Assembly (NCBI GenBank): GCA_002394385.1
Contig: DGTS01000011.1
Location: 251,240 to 315,239, forward strand
Direction: 5' to 3'
Source of the DNA: Prevotella sp. UBA4330
GTDB taxonomy: Bacteria; Bacteroidota; Bacteroidia; Bacteroidales; Bacteroidaceae
DNA length: 64,000 nt
Shown: positions 1-8,858 of the stretch, piece by piece
Numbering within the stretch: position 1 is the first letter of the stretch
Layout: every line of letters starts with the position of its first letter
The notes under the pieces: generated by a model
Databases searched by the model: none
Seen by the model: only the letters and a program-made list of their open reading frames with translations
What the model was told of the DNA's origin: nothing
Translations under genes and position numbers: made by a program

Positions 1-357
1 CAGTTCAGACGCATTGCTGACATTAAGTTTCTCGAGTTTTGGCTGATTCCGCAGGTCTATTTCTTCCAACGGAGTGGTACCTACTCCAAGTGCGGTGAGG
101 TTGGGGAAATACTTCAAGAAGTCGTAGTTGGTAATAACATTGCTGCGACCGCCTCTTTCAAGAGAGAGGAATGATGCTTTCATAGCCTCACAGCAATCCA
201 CTATTCCGTCGCCGTTGGCGTCAATATCCTTGAAGCATTGAGAGAAGATGTTGTTGTCTTCAATCTTGACAACAGTTTCTGCCTTGCAACACTTCTGTTC
301 CTGTGCGTGCAACATGACAGCAAAGGTAACTAAAAATAAAAGCATTAATTTTCTCAT
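1..357 (-). CDS. Secreted protein with EF-hand/dockerin-like loop and leucine-rich repeat start (partial)
   Basis: This gene runs off the left edge; 119 N-terminal residues are visible from an ATG at 357. Residues 1-18 form a signal peptide ending in HAQ. Residues about 44-56 read DIDANGDGIVDCC, which matches a calcium-loop (EF-hand or dockerin-like) pattern. The following part (FPNLTALGVGTTPLEEIDL, then NQPKLEKLNVSNA) has the spacing of leucine-rich repeats. The protein is probably exported and binds calcium or a partner at the surface. The C-terminal part and any sorting signal are outside the window, so the function cannot be named. It is divergent from the peptidase gene starting at 573, and the AT-rich spacer between them holds that gene's promoter. 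Confidence 0.75.
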   Translation of the reverse strand, partial: MRKLMLLFLVTFAVMLHAQEQKCCKAETVVKIEDNNIFSQCFKDIDANGDGIVDCCEAMKASFLSLERGGRSNVITNYDFLKYFPNLTALGVGTTPLEEIDLRNQPKLEKLNVSNASEL

Positions 358-514
358 AATTTCCGGTTCTTAGTTAAATATAGGTAATGAAAATGGTTTT
401 TGCAAATGTAATAAAATTATCATTAGCCTCCAAATATAATTACATAAATTATATAATAAATTCAAAAATGTCATATTCTCTGACGCAAAATGCACGTCTA
501 TTATAAATATTTTG

Positions 515-522
515 TATCTTTG
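515..522 (+). promoter_or_regulatory. -7 promoter element TATCTTTG
   Basis: The octamer matches the Bacteroidetes -7 consensus TAnnTTTG and lies 50 bp before the peptidase start at 573. No clear -33 TTTG is seen at the expected spacing. Confidence 0.6.
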
Positions 523-572
523 CAAAGAATTACCAGTAATCAACTAAAAAAAATCATAATAAAGAATTACAA

Positions 573-1772
573 ATGAAAAGATTCATGACGTTGGCTCTGG
601 TGGCTGCGATGTTCAGCACAGGAGCAATGGCACAGGACGAGGCAGAGAACAAGAACAAGCCTGTGTTCACCACTATCAAGTCGCTGCCTATCACAAGCAT
701 CAAGGACCAGAACCGCTCGGGCACATGCTGGGCATACTCCACCCTCTCGTTCTTCGAGAGCGAGATACTGAAGGCTACAGGCAAGACGTACGACCTCTGC
801 GAGATGTTCATCGCCAACAAGGACTACATGGAGCGTGCCGTTCTTACCGTTCGCATGCACGGCGACAGCCAGTTCTCACAGGGAGGTTCGGCAGGTGACG
901 TGCTCGACATTATCAAGCGTCACGGCATTTGCCCCGAAAACGCGATGCCACTGCCCGGCACCATGCAGGGCGACTCACTCGCCAACTTCAACGAGTTCTT
1001 TGAGGTGATGTCTCCATACGTTGACGCTGTGGCTAAGAGCAAGGCAAAGAAAATCTCTAATCAGTGGAAGCCAGGCCTGCAGGGCATTCTCGACGCATAT
1101 CTGGGCAAGTGCCCCGAGACCTTCGTCTATGAGGGAAAGACATACACTCCGAAGCAGTTCTCAGAGAGCCTCGGCATCAACTGGGACGACTATGTGAGCA
1201 TAACAAGTTACACACACCACCCATTCTATACCTCATTCCCCGTGGAAGTGCAGGACAACTGGCGCTGGGACCGCTCTTACAACGTGCCTATGGACGAGAT
1301 GATGCGCATCATCGACAACGCGCTTGACAAGGGTTACACCATCGCATGGGGCGGCGACGTGAGCGAGGAAGGCTTCACACGCAAGGGGCTGGGCATCGCC
1401 TACGACACCAAGGCAGTGCAGAGCCTCGCCGGAAGTGACGCCGCTCGCTGGCTGAAACTTTCCTCTACAGAGAAGAAGAGCAAACTCGACTCGCTGGGAG
1501 TGAACGCTCCTGAGATTGTTCCTACACAGGAAATGCGCCAGGAAGGCTTCGACAACTGGGAACTCACCGACGACCACGGAATGCACATCTACGGTCTGGC
1601 AAAGGACCAGAACGGCAAGGAGTACTACATGGTGAAGAACTCTTGGGGCGAGTATGGCGACTATAAGGGCACATGGTATATGACCAAGGCTTTCGTGGCT
1701 GCCAAGACTATGGACTACCTCGTGAACAAGAACGCCATTCCAAAGGACATCCGCAAGAAACTCGGCATCTAA
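573..1772 (+). CDS. C1-family (papain-like) cysteine peptidase, aminopeptidase C type
   Basis: A 399-residue secreted peptidase. Residues 1-20 are a signal peptide ending in GAMA before QDEAEN. The papain-type active-site cysteine is C52 in SGTCWAYS, the histidine is H335 in DDHGMHIYG, and the asparagine is N356 in VKNSWGEYG. This order and spacing match the bleomycin hydrolase/aminopeptidase C branch of family C1. Members trim peptides, and with an export signal this one probably works in the periplasm on dietary or envelope peptides. It is a single-gene unit with its own promoter (515-522) and an intrinsic terminator (1811-1849). Beyond the terminator lies a 22-bp repeat array. Confidence 0.9.
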   Translation: MKRFMTLALVAAMFSTGAMAQDEAENKNKPVFTTIKSLPITSIKDQNRSGTCWAYSTLSFFESEILKATGKTYDLCEMFIANKDYMERAVLTVRMHGDSQFSQGGSAGDVLDIIKRHGICPENAMPLPGTMQGDSLANFNEFFEVMSPYVDAVAKSKAKKISNQWKPGLQGILDAYLGKCPETFVYEGKTYTPKQFSESLGINWDDYVSITSYTHHPFYTSFPVEVQDNWRWDRSYNVPMDEMMRIIDNALDKGYTIAWGGDVSEEGFTRKGLGIAYDTKAVQSLAGSDAARWLKLSSTEKKSKLDSLGVNAPEIVPTQEMRQEGFDNWELTDDHGMHIYGLAKDQNGKEYYMVKNSWGEYGDYKGTWYMTKAFVAAKTMDYLVNKNAIPKDIRKKLGI

Positions 1773-1810
1773 CACATAAGACACCGATGCCCATCAGTGG
1801 CAACACACTT

Positions 1811-1849
1811 ACAGGCTGAATTGCACCGCAGTTCAGCCTGTTCTTTTTC
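1811..1849 (+). terminator. Intrinsic terminator after the C1 peptidase
   Basis: The 10-bp stem ACAGGCTGAA (1811-1820) pairs with TTCAGCCTGT (1832-1841) across an 11-nt loop and is followed by a U-rich run. Confidence 0.85.
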
Positions 1850-1870
1850 TATAAAAACATAAAACGGAAA

Positions 1871-2068
1871 GCAAAATAGGCGATATTACTGACCAAAATA
1901 GCCTATTTTGCTGAGTAAAATAGGCTGTTTTACTTTCCAAAAGCATATCAATGGCGTTGCGAAAGAGCATCAATGGGAAGGCGAAAGGACATCAATGGGA
2001 AGATGAAAGGACATCAATGGGAAGGCGAAAGGGCATCAATGGGAAAGGCGTTCCCTATCAATCCCCTC
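1871..2068. repeat. 22-bp-period array A (nine units, two sequence types in one register)
   Basis: Units start at 1871, 1893, 1915, 1937, 1959, 1981, 2003, 2025 and 2047, always 22 bp apart. The first three are near-palindromes of the type CCAAAATAGCCTATTTTG with a 3-bp spacer. From about 1947 the units change to a GCGAAAGGACATCAATGGG type but keep the same 22-bp phase. No protein-coding role is supported, although a 125-codon open frame crosses the array. It lies 98 bp beyond the 3' end of the peptidase gene, past its terminator. The last unit runs into a G/C-run palindrome (2060-2096). Confidence 0.9.
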
Positions 2069-2096
2069 CTAACCTCCCCTTACTAAGGGGCGGAAT
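2060..2096. repeat. G/C-run palindromic repeat
   Basis: The stretch carries CCCCTCC, then CTCCCCTTACTAAGGGG, the same layout as the repeat copies that flank the DUF559 gene at 10556-10589 and 11012-11044. It lies in the spacer before recJ. Confidence 0.6.
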
Positions 2097-2215
2097 TATC
2101 ATGTACCCTGCTGCAAATGGCGGGCAACGACATTCAGAGTGGGCATTCTATGGTTTAAAGAAACAAAAAAAATGTGATTTTTCTTGTAATCAGCGAATAT
2201 GTCATTTTTATTTGC

Positions 2216-2223
2216 TAACTTTG
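2216..2223 (+). promoter_or_regulatory. -7 element TAACTTTG before recJ
   Basis: Matches TAnnTTTG, 94 bp before the recJ start at 2318. No convincing -33 element. Confidence 0.55.
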
Positions 2224-2317
2224 TGGCACATTCTATGCTCTTGCGAAAAAGACACGCTTCGAGAACGTCGGGAACAGCATAGGATTATGGCCAAGAAAGG
2301 AAATAAAAATAATATAA

Positions 2318-4039
2318 ATGCACTTTAAATGGAACTACGAAACACCATCACCAGAGCAACAGAAGGCGGCTGAGGAACTGGCAGCCAAATTGGGAATGGC
2401 GCCTGTGCTGGCATCAATCCTGATTAAGCGGGGAATCACCACCGAGTCGGCGGCAAAACGCTTCTTCCGTCCGCAACTCGGAGACCTGCTGAACCCGTTC
2501 CTGATGAAGGACATGGACGTTGCCGTTGACCGTCTTAACGACGCCATGGGGCGCAAGGAGCGCATAATGGTTTACGGCGATTACGATGTTGACGGTTGCA
2601 CTGCCGTTGCATTGGTGTATAAGTTTTTGCAGCAGTTCTATTCTAACATCGAATACTACATCCCCGACCGCTATGACGAGGGATACGGTGTGAGTTATAA
2701 GGGAATAGACTATGCAAAGGAAAATGGTGTTAAACTTATCATTATTCTCGACTGCGGAATAAAAGCGGTCGATGAGATTGCCTATGCCAAGAGCATGGGT
2801 ATAGACTTTATTATCTGCGACCACCACGTTCCCGACGACGTGATGCCGCAGGCTGCCGCCATACTGAACCCCAAACGGCCAGACGACTCTTATCCTTTCA
2901 AGCATCTGTGCGGTTGCGGCGTGGGATTCAAGTTCATGCAGGCGTTTGCCAAGAACAACGGCATTCCCTTCGCGCGGCTCATACCCCTGCTCGACCTCTG
3001 TGCCGTAAGCATTGCGGCAGACATCGTTCCCGTGACCGACGAAAACCGCATTCTGGCGTTCCACGGACTGAAACAACTGAACCAGAACCCCAACATCGGT
3101 CTGAAGGCTATTATCGACATCTGCGGCATGAGCGGACGAGACATCTCGATGAGCGACATCGTCTTCAAGATAGGTCCGCGCATCAATGCCTCGGGACGCA
3201 TGGAGAACGGCAAGATGAGTGTGGACCTGCTGGTGGAGAAAGACTTCCAGACGGCACTCAGCAAGGCGCATCACATCAACGAATACAACGAGCAGCGCAA
3301 GGACATCGACAAGCAGATGACCGAGGAGGCCAACCAGATTGTGGCACGCATAGACAGCCAGAACCATCAGCAGAGCATCGTGCTCTACGACGAGAACTGG
3401 AAAAAGGGTGTCATAGGCATCGTGGCATCGCGACTGACCGAACTGTACTTCCGCCCCACTGTGGTGCTGACGCGCGACGGCGACATGGCCACTGGCTCGG
3501 CACGCAGCGTGAAAGGATTCGACGTTTACTCCGCAATAAAGAGTTGCCGCGAACTGCTCGTCAACTTCGGCGGCCACACCTATGCTGCAGGTCTCACGCT
3601 GAAATGGAGCGATGTGACCGAGTTCCGCGACCGTTTCCAGAAATACGTCGAAGAGCATATCCATCCCGAACAGACCGAGGCGATACTCGACATCGACGCG
3701 GTGATAGACTTTAAGGACATCACCCGCCGCCTGCACAACGACCTGAAGCGCTTCGCCCCATTCGGACCTGCCAACGCCAAGCCGCTGTTCGCCACCCACG
3801 GAGTCTATGACTTCGGCACAAGCAAGGTGGTGGGAAGGCAGCAGGAGCACATCAAACTGGAACTCGTTGACTCTAACTCTAACAACGTGATGAACGGCAT
3901 CGCCTTCGGACAGAGCGAGTCGGTGCGCTACATCAAGAGCAAACGCTCGTTCAGCATTGCCTACCACATCGAGGACAACGTGTTCAAGAAAGGCGACGTG
4001 CAACTGCAGATAGAAGACATCATGCCCGAAGGAAATTGA
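2318..4039 (+). CDS. recJ: Single-stranded-DNA-specific exonuclease RecJ
   Basis: A 573-residue DHH-superfamily nuclease that degrades single-stranded DNA 5' to 3' in recombination and mismatch repair. The first phosphoesterase motif is YGDYDVDGCTA near residue 86, and the DHH motif itself is D168-H169-H170 in ICDHHVPDD. The DHHA1 domain carries NFGGHTYAAG near residue 420, and an OB-like C-terminal domain follows. The length is typical of the Bacteroidetes form. The start at 2318 puts the ATG directly before HFKWNYE; the spacer has no Shine-Dalgarno site, as usual in this phylum. recQ follows on the same strand 116 bp away across an inverted repeat, so RecJ and RecQ, which act together in end resection, are neighbours. 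Confidence 0.96.
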   Translation: MHFKWNYETPSPEQQKAAEELAAKLGMAPVLASILIKRGITTESAAKRFFRPQLGDLLNPFLMKDMDVAVDRLNDAMGRKERIMVYGDYDVDGCTAVALVYKFLQQFYSNIEYYIPDRYDEGYGVSYKGIDYAKENGVKLIIILDCGIKAVDEIAYAKSMGIDFIICDHHVPDDVMPQAAAILNPKRPDDSYPFKHLCGCGVGFKFMQAFAKNNGIPFARLIPLLDLCAVSIAADIVPVTDENRILAFHGLKQLNQNPNIGLKAIIDICGMSGRDISMSDIVFKIGPRINASGRMENGKMSVDLLVEKDFQTALSKAHHINEYNEQRKDIDKQMTEEANQIVARIDSQNHQQSIVLYDENWKKGVIGIVASRLTELYFRPTVVLTRDGDMATGSARSVKGFDVYSAIKSCRELLVNFGGHTYAAGLTLKWSDVTEFRDRFQKYVEEHIHPEQTEAILDIDAVIDFKDITRRLHNDLKRFAPFGPANAKPLFATHGVYDFGTSKVVGRQQEHIKLELVDSNSNNVMNGIAFGQSESVRYIKSKRSFSIAYHIEDNVFKKGDVQLQIEDIMPEGN

Positions 4040-4044
4040 TATAT

Positions 4045-4140
4045 CAAGGAGTTATGGAGTTAAGGAGTTAGTTAAGACAAATGACTTGTCGAAAACGAAA
4101 CCGCTGTCATAACTCCTTAACTCCATAACTTCTTAACTCC
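4045..4140. repeat. Inverted GGAGTTA iteration between recJ and recQ
   Basis: GGAGTTATGGAGTTAAGGAG begins near 4047, and its complement (TAACTCCTTAACTCC) begins at 4110. The two arms are about 25 nt long with about 40 nt between them, and in RNA they would form a long hairpin. Similar pairs recur at 6075-6191, 16222-16325 and other spacers. Confidence 0.8.
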
Positions 4141-4155
4141 CCCCGAAAAGAAACT

Positions 4156-6060
4156 ATGGAACAACCAACCACCTACCGCCAGATACTGAAAGAATACTGG
4201 GGATATGATGATTTCCGCGGCATTCAGCGAGAAATCATAGAGAGCATCGGTTCTGGTAAAGACACCATGGGACTGATGCCCACGGGCGGCGGCAAGTCGA
4301 TAACGTTCCAGGTGCCCGCAATGGCGATGAAGGGAGTGTGCATCGTGATTACGCCTCTCATAGCCCTGATGAAAGACCAGGTGGCAAACCTGCGCCGGCT
4401 GGGCATTCCGGCAGCATTCGTCAACAGCAGCATGGGGCACGAGGAGATGCTCGCCACGCTCGAGAACTGCGTCTATGGCGGCACCAAACTGCTTTACGTC
4501 TCGCCCGAACGACTCTCCTCGGAACTCTTCCAGACAAAACTGAAACACATGGAAGTGAGTTTCATCACCGTCGATGAAGCCCACTGCATCAGCCAGTGGG
4601 GATATGACTTCCGTCCCTCATACCTCGAAATAGTAAACATCAGACAGTTGAAGCCCGACGCTCCCGTGCTCGCGCTCACAGCGACGGCAACTCCCGAGGT
4701 CGTGGATGACATTCAGGAGCGGCTCGGATTCAAGGAGAAGAACGTCTTCAAGATGAGTTTCGAGCGCAAGAACCTTGCCTACATCGTGCGCCACGCCACC
4801 GACAAGGAGGAGCAACTGCTGCACATTCTGGGCTCGGTTGACGGCAGTGCCATCGTATATGTGCGCAGCAGAAGACGCACCGCTGAACTGGCTAAACTGC
4901 TGATGCAGAACGGCATCAGCGCATTGGCTTACAACGCGGGGCTCGACAGCGAGGTGCGCAACCAGCGACAGGAAGAATGGACTGCCTCGAAAGTGCGAGT
5001 GATGGTGGCAACAAACGCCTTCGGCATGGGCATCGACAAGCCCGACGTGAGACTGGTGATACACATGGACTGCCCCAGTTCGCTGGAGGCATATTTCCAA
5101 GAGGCGGGACGTGCAGGGCGCGACGGCAAGAAGAGTTATGCCGTTCTGCTGTATAACGACGCCGACAGCAGCAAACTGATGAAGCGCGTCGCTGACACCT
5201 TCCCCTCGAAAGAGTACATAATGAACGTTTACGAGCATCTGGCTTACTTCTACCAGATGGCCGTAGGATGCGGCGAAGGGACAACACGCGAGTTCAACAT
5301 GGAGAAATTCTGCGTGGCGTTCAAGCACTTCCCCGTGCAGGTGGAGTCGGCACTACGCATACTGACACGCGCTGGTTACATCTCCTACGACGAGGAGCAC
5401 GACAACCGCGCACGCCTTCTCTTCACGCTCGAACGCGAAGAACTGGACCGCCTTAACCATCTTTCGGAGGCAGAGAACACCGTCATCACTACCCTGCTGC
5501 GCTGCTATGGCGGACTGTTCGTCAACTATCAGTACATCAATGAAGGCTTCGTAGCGCAGCAGGCGGGCATGGACATGGTGAAGGTGTATATGGTGCTGAA
5601 AGGCCTTAACGACAAACACATACTGCACTTCATTCCTCAGAAGAAGACACCTTATATAACATACACGCGCGACAGGGAAGACGGCGAGAACATTGTGCTG
5701 CCTCCCTCTGCCTACGACGACCGCAAGAGCGACATGGAAAAGCGCATAAAGAAGATGATTGAATATGCCACCGACAACAACACGTGCCGCTCTAAGATGT
5801 TGCTGAGATATTTCGGCGAGGAACGCTCGGACGATTGCGGACAATGCGACGTGTGCGTAGAGCGCGCCACCAACCATCTCTCTGAAAAGCGCACATCGCC
5901 AGGAACAGAATATATAATGAACTTGCTGAGCGACGGCAAGCGCCATCACGTCACCGAACTGCTGCGTTCTAAGGTGGCATCGGAGATTATCGACGAAGCC
6001 CTTGAGGACCTTCTTGCAGAAGAAAAGATAAAGATGAACGGCAGTTTTATTTTTATTTAG
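4156..6060 (+). CDS. recQ: RecQ-family ATP-dependent DNA helicase
   Basis: A 634-residue superfamily 2 helicase. Walker A is PTGGGKSITF near residue 40, the DEAH box is VDEAHCISQWGYDFRPSY near residue 140, and motifs V and VI are GMGIDKPDVR and QEAGRAGRDG. The RecQ-type zinc site is visible as CRSKMLLRYFGE followed by CGQCDVC near residue 565. The C-terminus ends in a short helical segment and no clear HRDC domain is seen, so it resembles the shorter RecQ forms. It unwinds DNA 3' to 5' during repair and replication restart. It follows recJ on the same strand, and the two probably share a repair role even if the repeat between them separates their transcripts. Confidence 0.95.
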   Translation: MEQPTTYRQILKEYWGYDDFRGIQREIIESIGSGKDTMGLMPTGGGKSITFQVPAMAMKGVCIVITPLIALMKDQVANLRRLGIPAAFVNSSMGHEEMLATLENCVYGGTKLLYVSPERLSSELFQTKLKHMEVSFITVDEAHCISQWGYDFRPSYLEIVNIRQLKPDAPVLALTATATPEVVDDIQERLGFKEKNVFKMSFERKNLAYIVRHATDKEEQLLHILGSVDGSAIVYVRSRRRTAELAKLLMQNGISALAYNAGLDSEVRNQRQEEWTASKVRVMVATNAFGMGIDKPDVRLVIHMDCPSSLEAYFQEAGRAGRDGKKSYAVLLYNDADSSKLMKRVADTFPSKEYIMNVYEHLAYFYQMAVGCGEGTTREFNMEKFCVAFKHFPVQVESALRILTRAGYISYDEEHDNRARLLFTLEREELDRLNHLSEAENTVITTLLRCYGGLFVNYQYINEGFVAQQAGMDMVKVYMVLKGLNDKHILHFIPQKKTPYITYTRDREDGENIVLPPSAYDDRKSDMEKRIKKMIEYATDNNTCRSKMLLRYFGEERSDDCGQCDVCVERATNHLSEKRTSPGTEYIMNLLSDGKRHHVTELLRSKVASEIIDEALEDLLAEEKIKMNGSFIFI

Positions 6061-6074
6061 GACTTCAGAAGTGC

Positions 6075-6191
6075 AGGAGTTAAGGAGTATAGAATAGGAG
6101 TTAAGGAGTTAAAGGAGTTAGGGAATTAAGACAAATGTTCATATAAAAGAACTGATGTCCTAACTCCCTAACTCCTTTTATTCGGTAACTC
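6075..6191. repeat. Inverted GGAGTTA iterations after recQ
   Basis: GGAGTTAAGGAG motifs occur several times between 6075 and 6120. The complementary CTAACTCCCTAACTCC lies at about 6160-6176 and a further TAACTCC at 6186. The repeat fills the spacer between convergent recQ and ilvC and may act as a terminator for both. Confidence 0.75.
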
Positions 6192-6199
6192 CGAAGAGA

Positions 6200-7243
6200 T
6201 TAGTTGTTCTCTGGGCGCAACTTACGTACAGTTACACCAGCCTGCCACATCTCACTCTCGCGCATCTGGCGCAGTTCCTCGTTCAACTTCTCGCGATAGT
6301 CTGGCTGAGAGTTGCTGTCGATGGAGATCTGAGCCTCGTCGCCAGTCTTCACTGAGTAGTAAAGCCACTCCATAACCGGTTTGATGGCAGCCTTGAAACG
6401 CGGTGCCCAGTCAAGCGCGCCACGCTGAGCGGTGGTAGAACAGTTGGCATACATCCAGTCCATTCCCTTCTCTCCGAAGAGCGGGCCAAGGCTCTGTGTG
6501 AGTTCCTCAACGGTCTCGTTGAATGCCTCCGATGGTGAGTGACCATTCTCGCGGAGCACTTCATACTGTGCAGCAAGCAGTCCCTGGATGGCTCCCATCA
6601 GCGAACCGCGCTCGCCGGTGAGGTCGCTTGTTGCCTCGCGCTGGAATGTAGTCTTGAACAAATAGCCTGCACCGATACCGATACCGAAGGCTATTGTCTT
6701 CTCCTCTGCCTTGCCGCTGGCGTCCTGATAGACAGCATACGAGCAGTTGAGTCCGCGACCTTCGCAGAACATAGTGCGCAGCGAGGTGCCCGAACCCTTA
6801 GGTGCAACCATTATAACATCAACATCTTTTGGTGGGACAACGCCTGTGCGGTCGCTCCAGTTGATGGCAAATCCGTGTGAATAGTAAAGTGTCTTGCCCT
6901 TTGTAAGATATTTCTTGATGGTTGGCCACACCTGAATCTGACCTGCATCAGAAAGCAGCATGCAGAGTATTGTGCCCTTCTCGGCTGCCTCTTCTATTGA
7001 GAACAGAGTCTTTCCTGGTACCCATCCGTCGGCAACAGCCTTGTCGAAGGTCTTGCCCTGACGCTGGCCAACGATAACGTTGAAGCCATTGTCGCGCAGG
7101 TTGCATGCCTGACCAGGACCCTGGATGCCATAACCAATAACGGCGATGGTCTCGTTCTTCAATACTTCACGTGCTTTCTCCAAAGAGAACTCCTTGCTGG
7201 TGACTACGGTTTCCATTACGCCACCAAAATTCATTTCTGCCAT
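6200..7243 (-). CDS. ilvC: Ketol-acid reductoisomerase (NADP-type)
   Basis: A 347-residue enzyme converting 2-acetolactate to 2,3-dihydroxyisovalerate (and the isoleucine analogue) by Mg2+-dependent isomerisation and NADPH reduction. The Rossmann motif is GYGIQGPGQACNLRDNG near residues 37-53, and the acidic metal-binding region includes TSDLTGERGSLMGAIQG. The length agrees with the class I form common in Bacteroidetes. It is the last gene of the ilv group (ilvD-ilvB-ilvN-thioesterase-ilvC), but a 237-bp gap with its own -7 element at 7374-7381 suggests it can also be transcribed alone. Confidence 0.96.
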   Translation of the reverse strand: MAEMNFGGVMETVVTSKEFSLEKAREVLKNETIAVIGYGIQGPGQACNLRDNGFNVIVGQRQGKTFDKAVADGWVPGKTLFSIEEAAEKGTILCMLLSDAGQIQVWPTIKKYLTKGKTLYYSHGFAINWSDRTGVVPPKDVDVIMVAPKGSGTSLRTMFCEGRGLNCSYAVYQDASGKAEEKTIAFGIGIGAGYLFKTTFQREATSDLTGERGSLMGAIQGLLAAQYEVLRENGHSPSEAFNETVEELTQSLGPLFGEKGMDWMYANCSTTAQRGALDWAPRFKAAIKPVMEWLYYSVKTGDEAQISIDSNSQPDYREKLNEELRQMRESEMWQAGVTVRKLRPENN

Positions 7244-7381
7244 AAATAAATGGAATTTTAAATGTTATACTTTCCTCTTGAACCATGCCCGCCCTACCCG
7301 AGAGCAGTCGTCTTGTTGATTCTTCACGTCCTTCACGAGGACACGAACCAGAGGCTAAACTAAAAATCGTGTGCAAAGATA
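7244..7381 (-). promoter_or_regulatory. ilvC promoter and structured 5' leader
   Basis: TATCTTTG on the minus strand (7374-7381) starts a leader of about 130 nt. The leader contains the hairpin GTCCT-TCACG-AGGAC near 7328-7342, and CCTCT/AGAGG segments near its two ends could close the structure. No known riboswitch or amino-acid-rich leader peptide was recognised. The rest of the spacer (7382-7480) is AT-rich and shows nothing else. Confidence 0.45.
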
Positions 7382-7480
7382 CAACAAATTACGCGAATAC
7401 GGAAACAAAACATTGCAAATTGTTACCATATTCGCGCAAAAACTTACATCTTTATACTAATTTAACAAGAATGATGTATA

Positions 7481-8293
7481 TCAAACGAACTTCACCTTGG
7501 AGCGACACACCTCCACCTCGTCACCTCCATCGGCAGGCAATTTGGTGATGCGTATCTTGAAAGCGAGGGCATCTTCCTCGTCGGTTTCACGATAGAAACG
7601 CAGTCTGTCGCCGCCATGCGACTCGGCAACATACGCTATGTCGAAACGTTTTAACGAATGCTCGCGGTACCACTCCAACGAGAAGAGGTCGAGAACATGC
7701 TCGATGTACTTCACGGAGTTGATGTGCCCGTTAATGTCAACATCGTTATAGTTGGTCTCGATGGTGCGCACAGGCTGGGCATTCTCGTCCATTTTGACGC
7801 GAGAAAGTTTTGCCATCGGGTTTTCCTTCTCCTTTTCCACATACTCCATTATTGCCCCGTTGTTCACCTCGAGCAGGTTGCACGGTTGGCGTGTCTCGGT
7901 GTCTATCATCGCCCAGATGCTGCGGCCGTAGCCATATACCTTTGGTGTTGAGGGTTGGTTGTTGGATGACGATTCGTCAGGTGCAGCCACCACGCGGAAG
8001 TTTCGGTTAGTGAAGTATCGCATGGCACTTTCCACCCACGTCTCGACATAGAATTTCTCGTACTGTCGCGGCATCTCGTCCATCTCGATGGCGAGTCGCG
8101 AGAGCACCCACGTCTTGTTGATAGTGTTCAGGTAGTCCATGCCAAAGCCACGGTCGCGGCTGTGGAAGTCGGCAGCGTTAAGCATGTGGTTGCCCAGATG
8201 TCCCATAAAGAGACGATGGCTGAAGTCGCAATGGAACGGCTCGGCGGTCTCCAGATAACGTCCTACTTTTTCCATATCCCGATGCTTATCCAT
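7481..8293 (-). CDS. Acyl-ACP thioesterase (FatA/FatB-like, double hot-dog)
   Basis: A 270-residue protein with the acyl-ACP thioesterase layout: an N-terminal hot-dog domain (HCDFSHRLFMGHLGNHML) and a second one carrying ETNYNDVDINGHINSVKYIEH near residue 185, where the N-x-H segment is the usual catalytic region. It should release fatty acids from ACP in the cytoplasm. Its start overlaps the end of ilvN by 8 bp, so it is translated with the ilv genes; this linkage is common in Bacteroidales. Residues of about DESSSNNQPSTP (near 108-119) look like a low-complexity insertion absent from typical members, and their DNA resembles the CAACCCTCAAC spacer repeat seen at 57050-57105. Confidence 0.85.
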   Translation of the reverse strand: MDKHRDMEKVGRYLETAEPFHCDFSHRLFMGHLGNHMLNAADFHSRDRGFGMDYLNTINKTWVLSRLAIEMDEMPRQYEKFYVETWVESAMRYFTNRNFRVVAAPDESSSNNQPSTPKVYGYGRSIWAMIDTETRQPCNLLEVNNGAIMEYVEKEKENPMAKLSRVKMDENAQPVRTIETNYNDVDINGHINSVKYIEHVLDLFSLEWYREHSLKRFDIAYVAESHGGDRLRFYRETDEEDALAFKIRITKLPADGGDEVEVCRSKVKFV

Positions 8294-8837
8294 TTTTCCT
8301 ATGTGCCTTTTCCTGCTCCTCGAGGAAGTCGGACACCTGTTCCACGGTGCTGCGTGTTACGGCAATGCGTCCCGAACGGGTGTATTGCAGCACGCAGCCC
8401 AGTTTGTCGAGGGCATAGTAAAGGTCGGTTATCTCCTCTGTCTTGCCTGAAAGCATCACCGAACAGAAGGTAGGGTTCACCTCCATTATGTGTGCATCGG
8501 CGCGTCGCACGAGCCTTGATATCTCGGGATTCTCGAGAACCACCGATGTGGCAAGTTTATACAGGCCCACCTCGCGGATAAAGAGTTGGTCGTCGGTGTA
8601 GTAACTTGCCTTAATCACATCAATCTTCTTCTCTATCTGCTTGGTGATTTTCACTATCTGGTCTTCGTCGCTATAGGCGGTGATGGTGTATTTATGCACG
8701 CCAGGAATGCTCGAAGCCGACACGTTAAGGCTCTCGATGTTCACCTGGCGACGTGTGAAAACGGCGGTTATCTGGTTAAGAATACCCGCGATGTTCTCCG
8801 AATATACCAGCAACGTATATAATGTCTTGTCTTCCAT
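8286..8837 (-). CDS. ilvN: Acetolactate synthase small (regulatory) subunit
   Basis: A 183-residue regulatory subunit that activates the IlvB catalytic subunit and confers feedback control by branched-chain amino acids. The N-terminal ACT domain reads YTLLVYSENIAGILNQITAVFTRRQVNIESLNV, and a second domain carries PEISRLVRRADAHIMEV, as in the IlvH/IlvN family. It begins 21 bp after ilvB ends and overlaps the thioesterase start by 8 bp, which marks an operon. The length is in the normal range for the two-domain form. Confidence 0.94.
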   Translation of the reverse strand: MEDKTLYTLLVYSENIAGILNQITAVFTRRQVNIESLNVSASSIPGVHKYTITAYSDEDQIVKITKQIEKKIDVIKASYYTDDQLFIREVGLYKLATSVVLENPEISRLVRRADAHIMEVNPTFCSVMLSGKTEEITDLYYALDKLGCVLQYTRSGRIAVTRSTVEQVSDFLEEQEKAHRKNG

Positions 8838-8858
8838 TTGTTCTCTGTTCTGGGTTAG

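Noticed and set aside
1951..2328. 125-codon open frame before recJ
   Set aside because: It runs through the 22-bp array A and a palindromic repeat; the peptide is the repeat translated (SINGKAKGHQWED-like) and overlaps the recJ start.
7167..7376. Leader peptide for ilvC
   Set aside because: The frame overlaps the ilvC start out of phase and has no run of Ile, Leu or Val codons.
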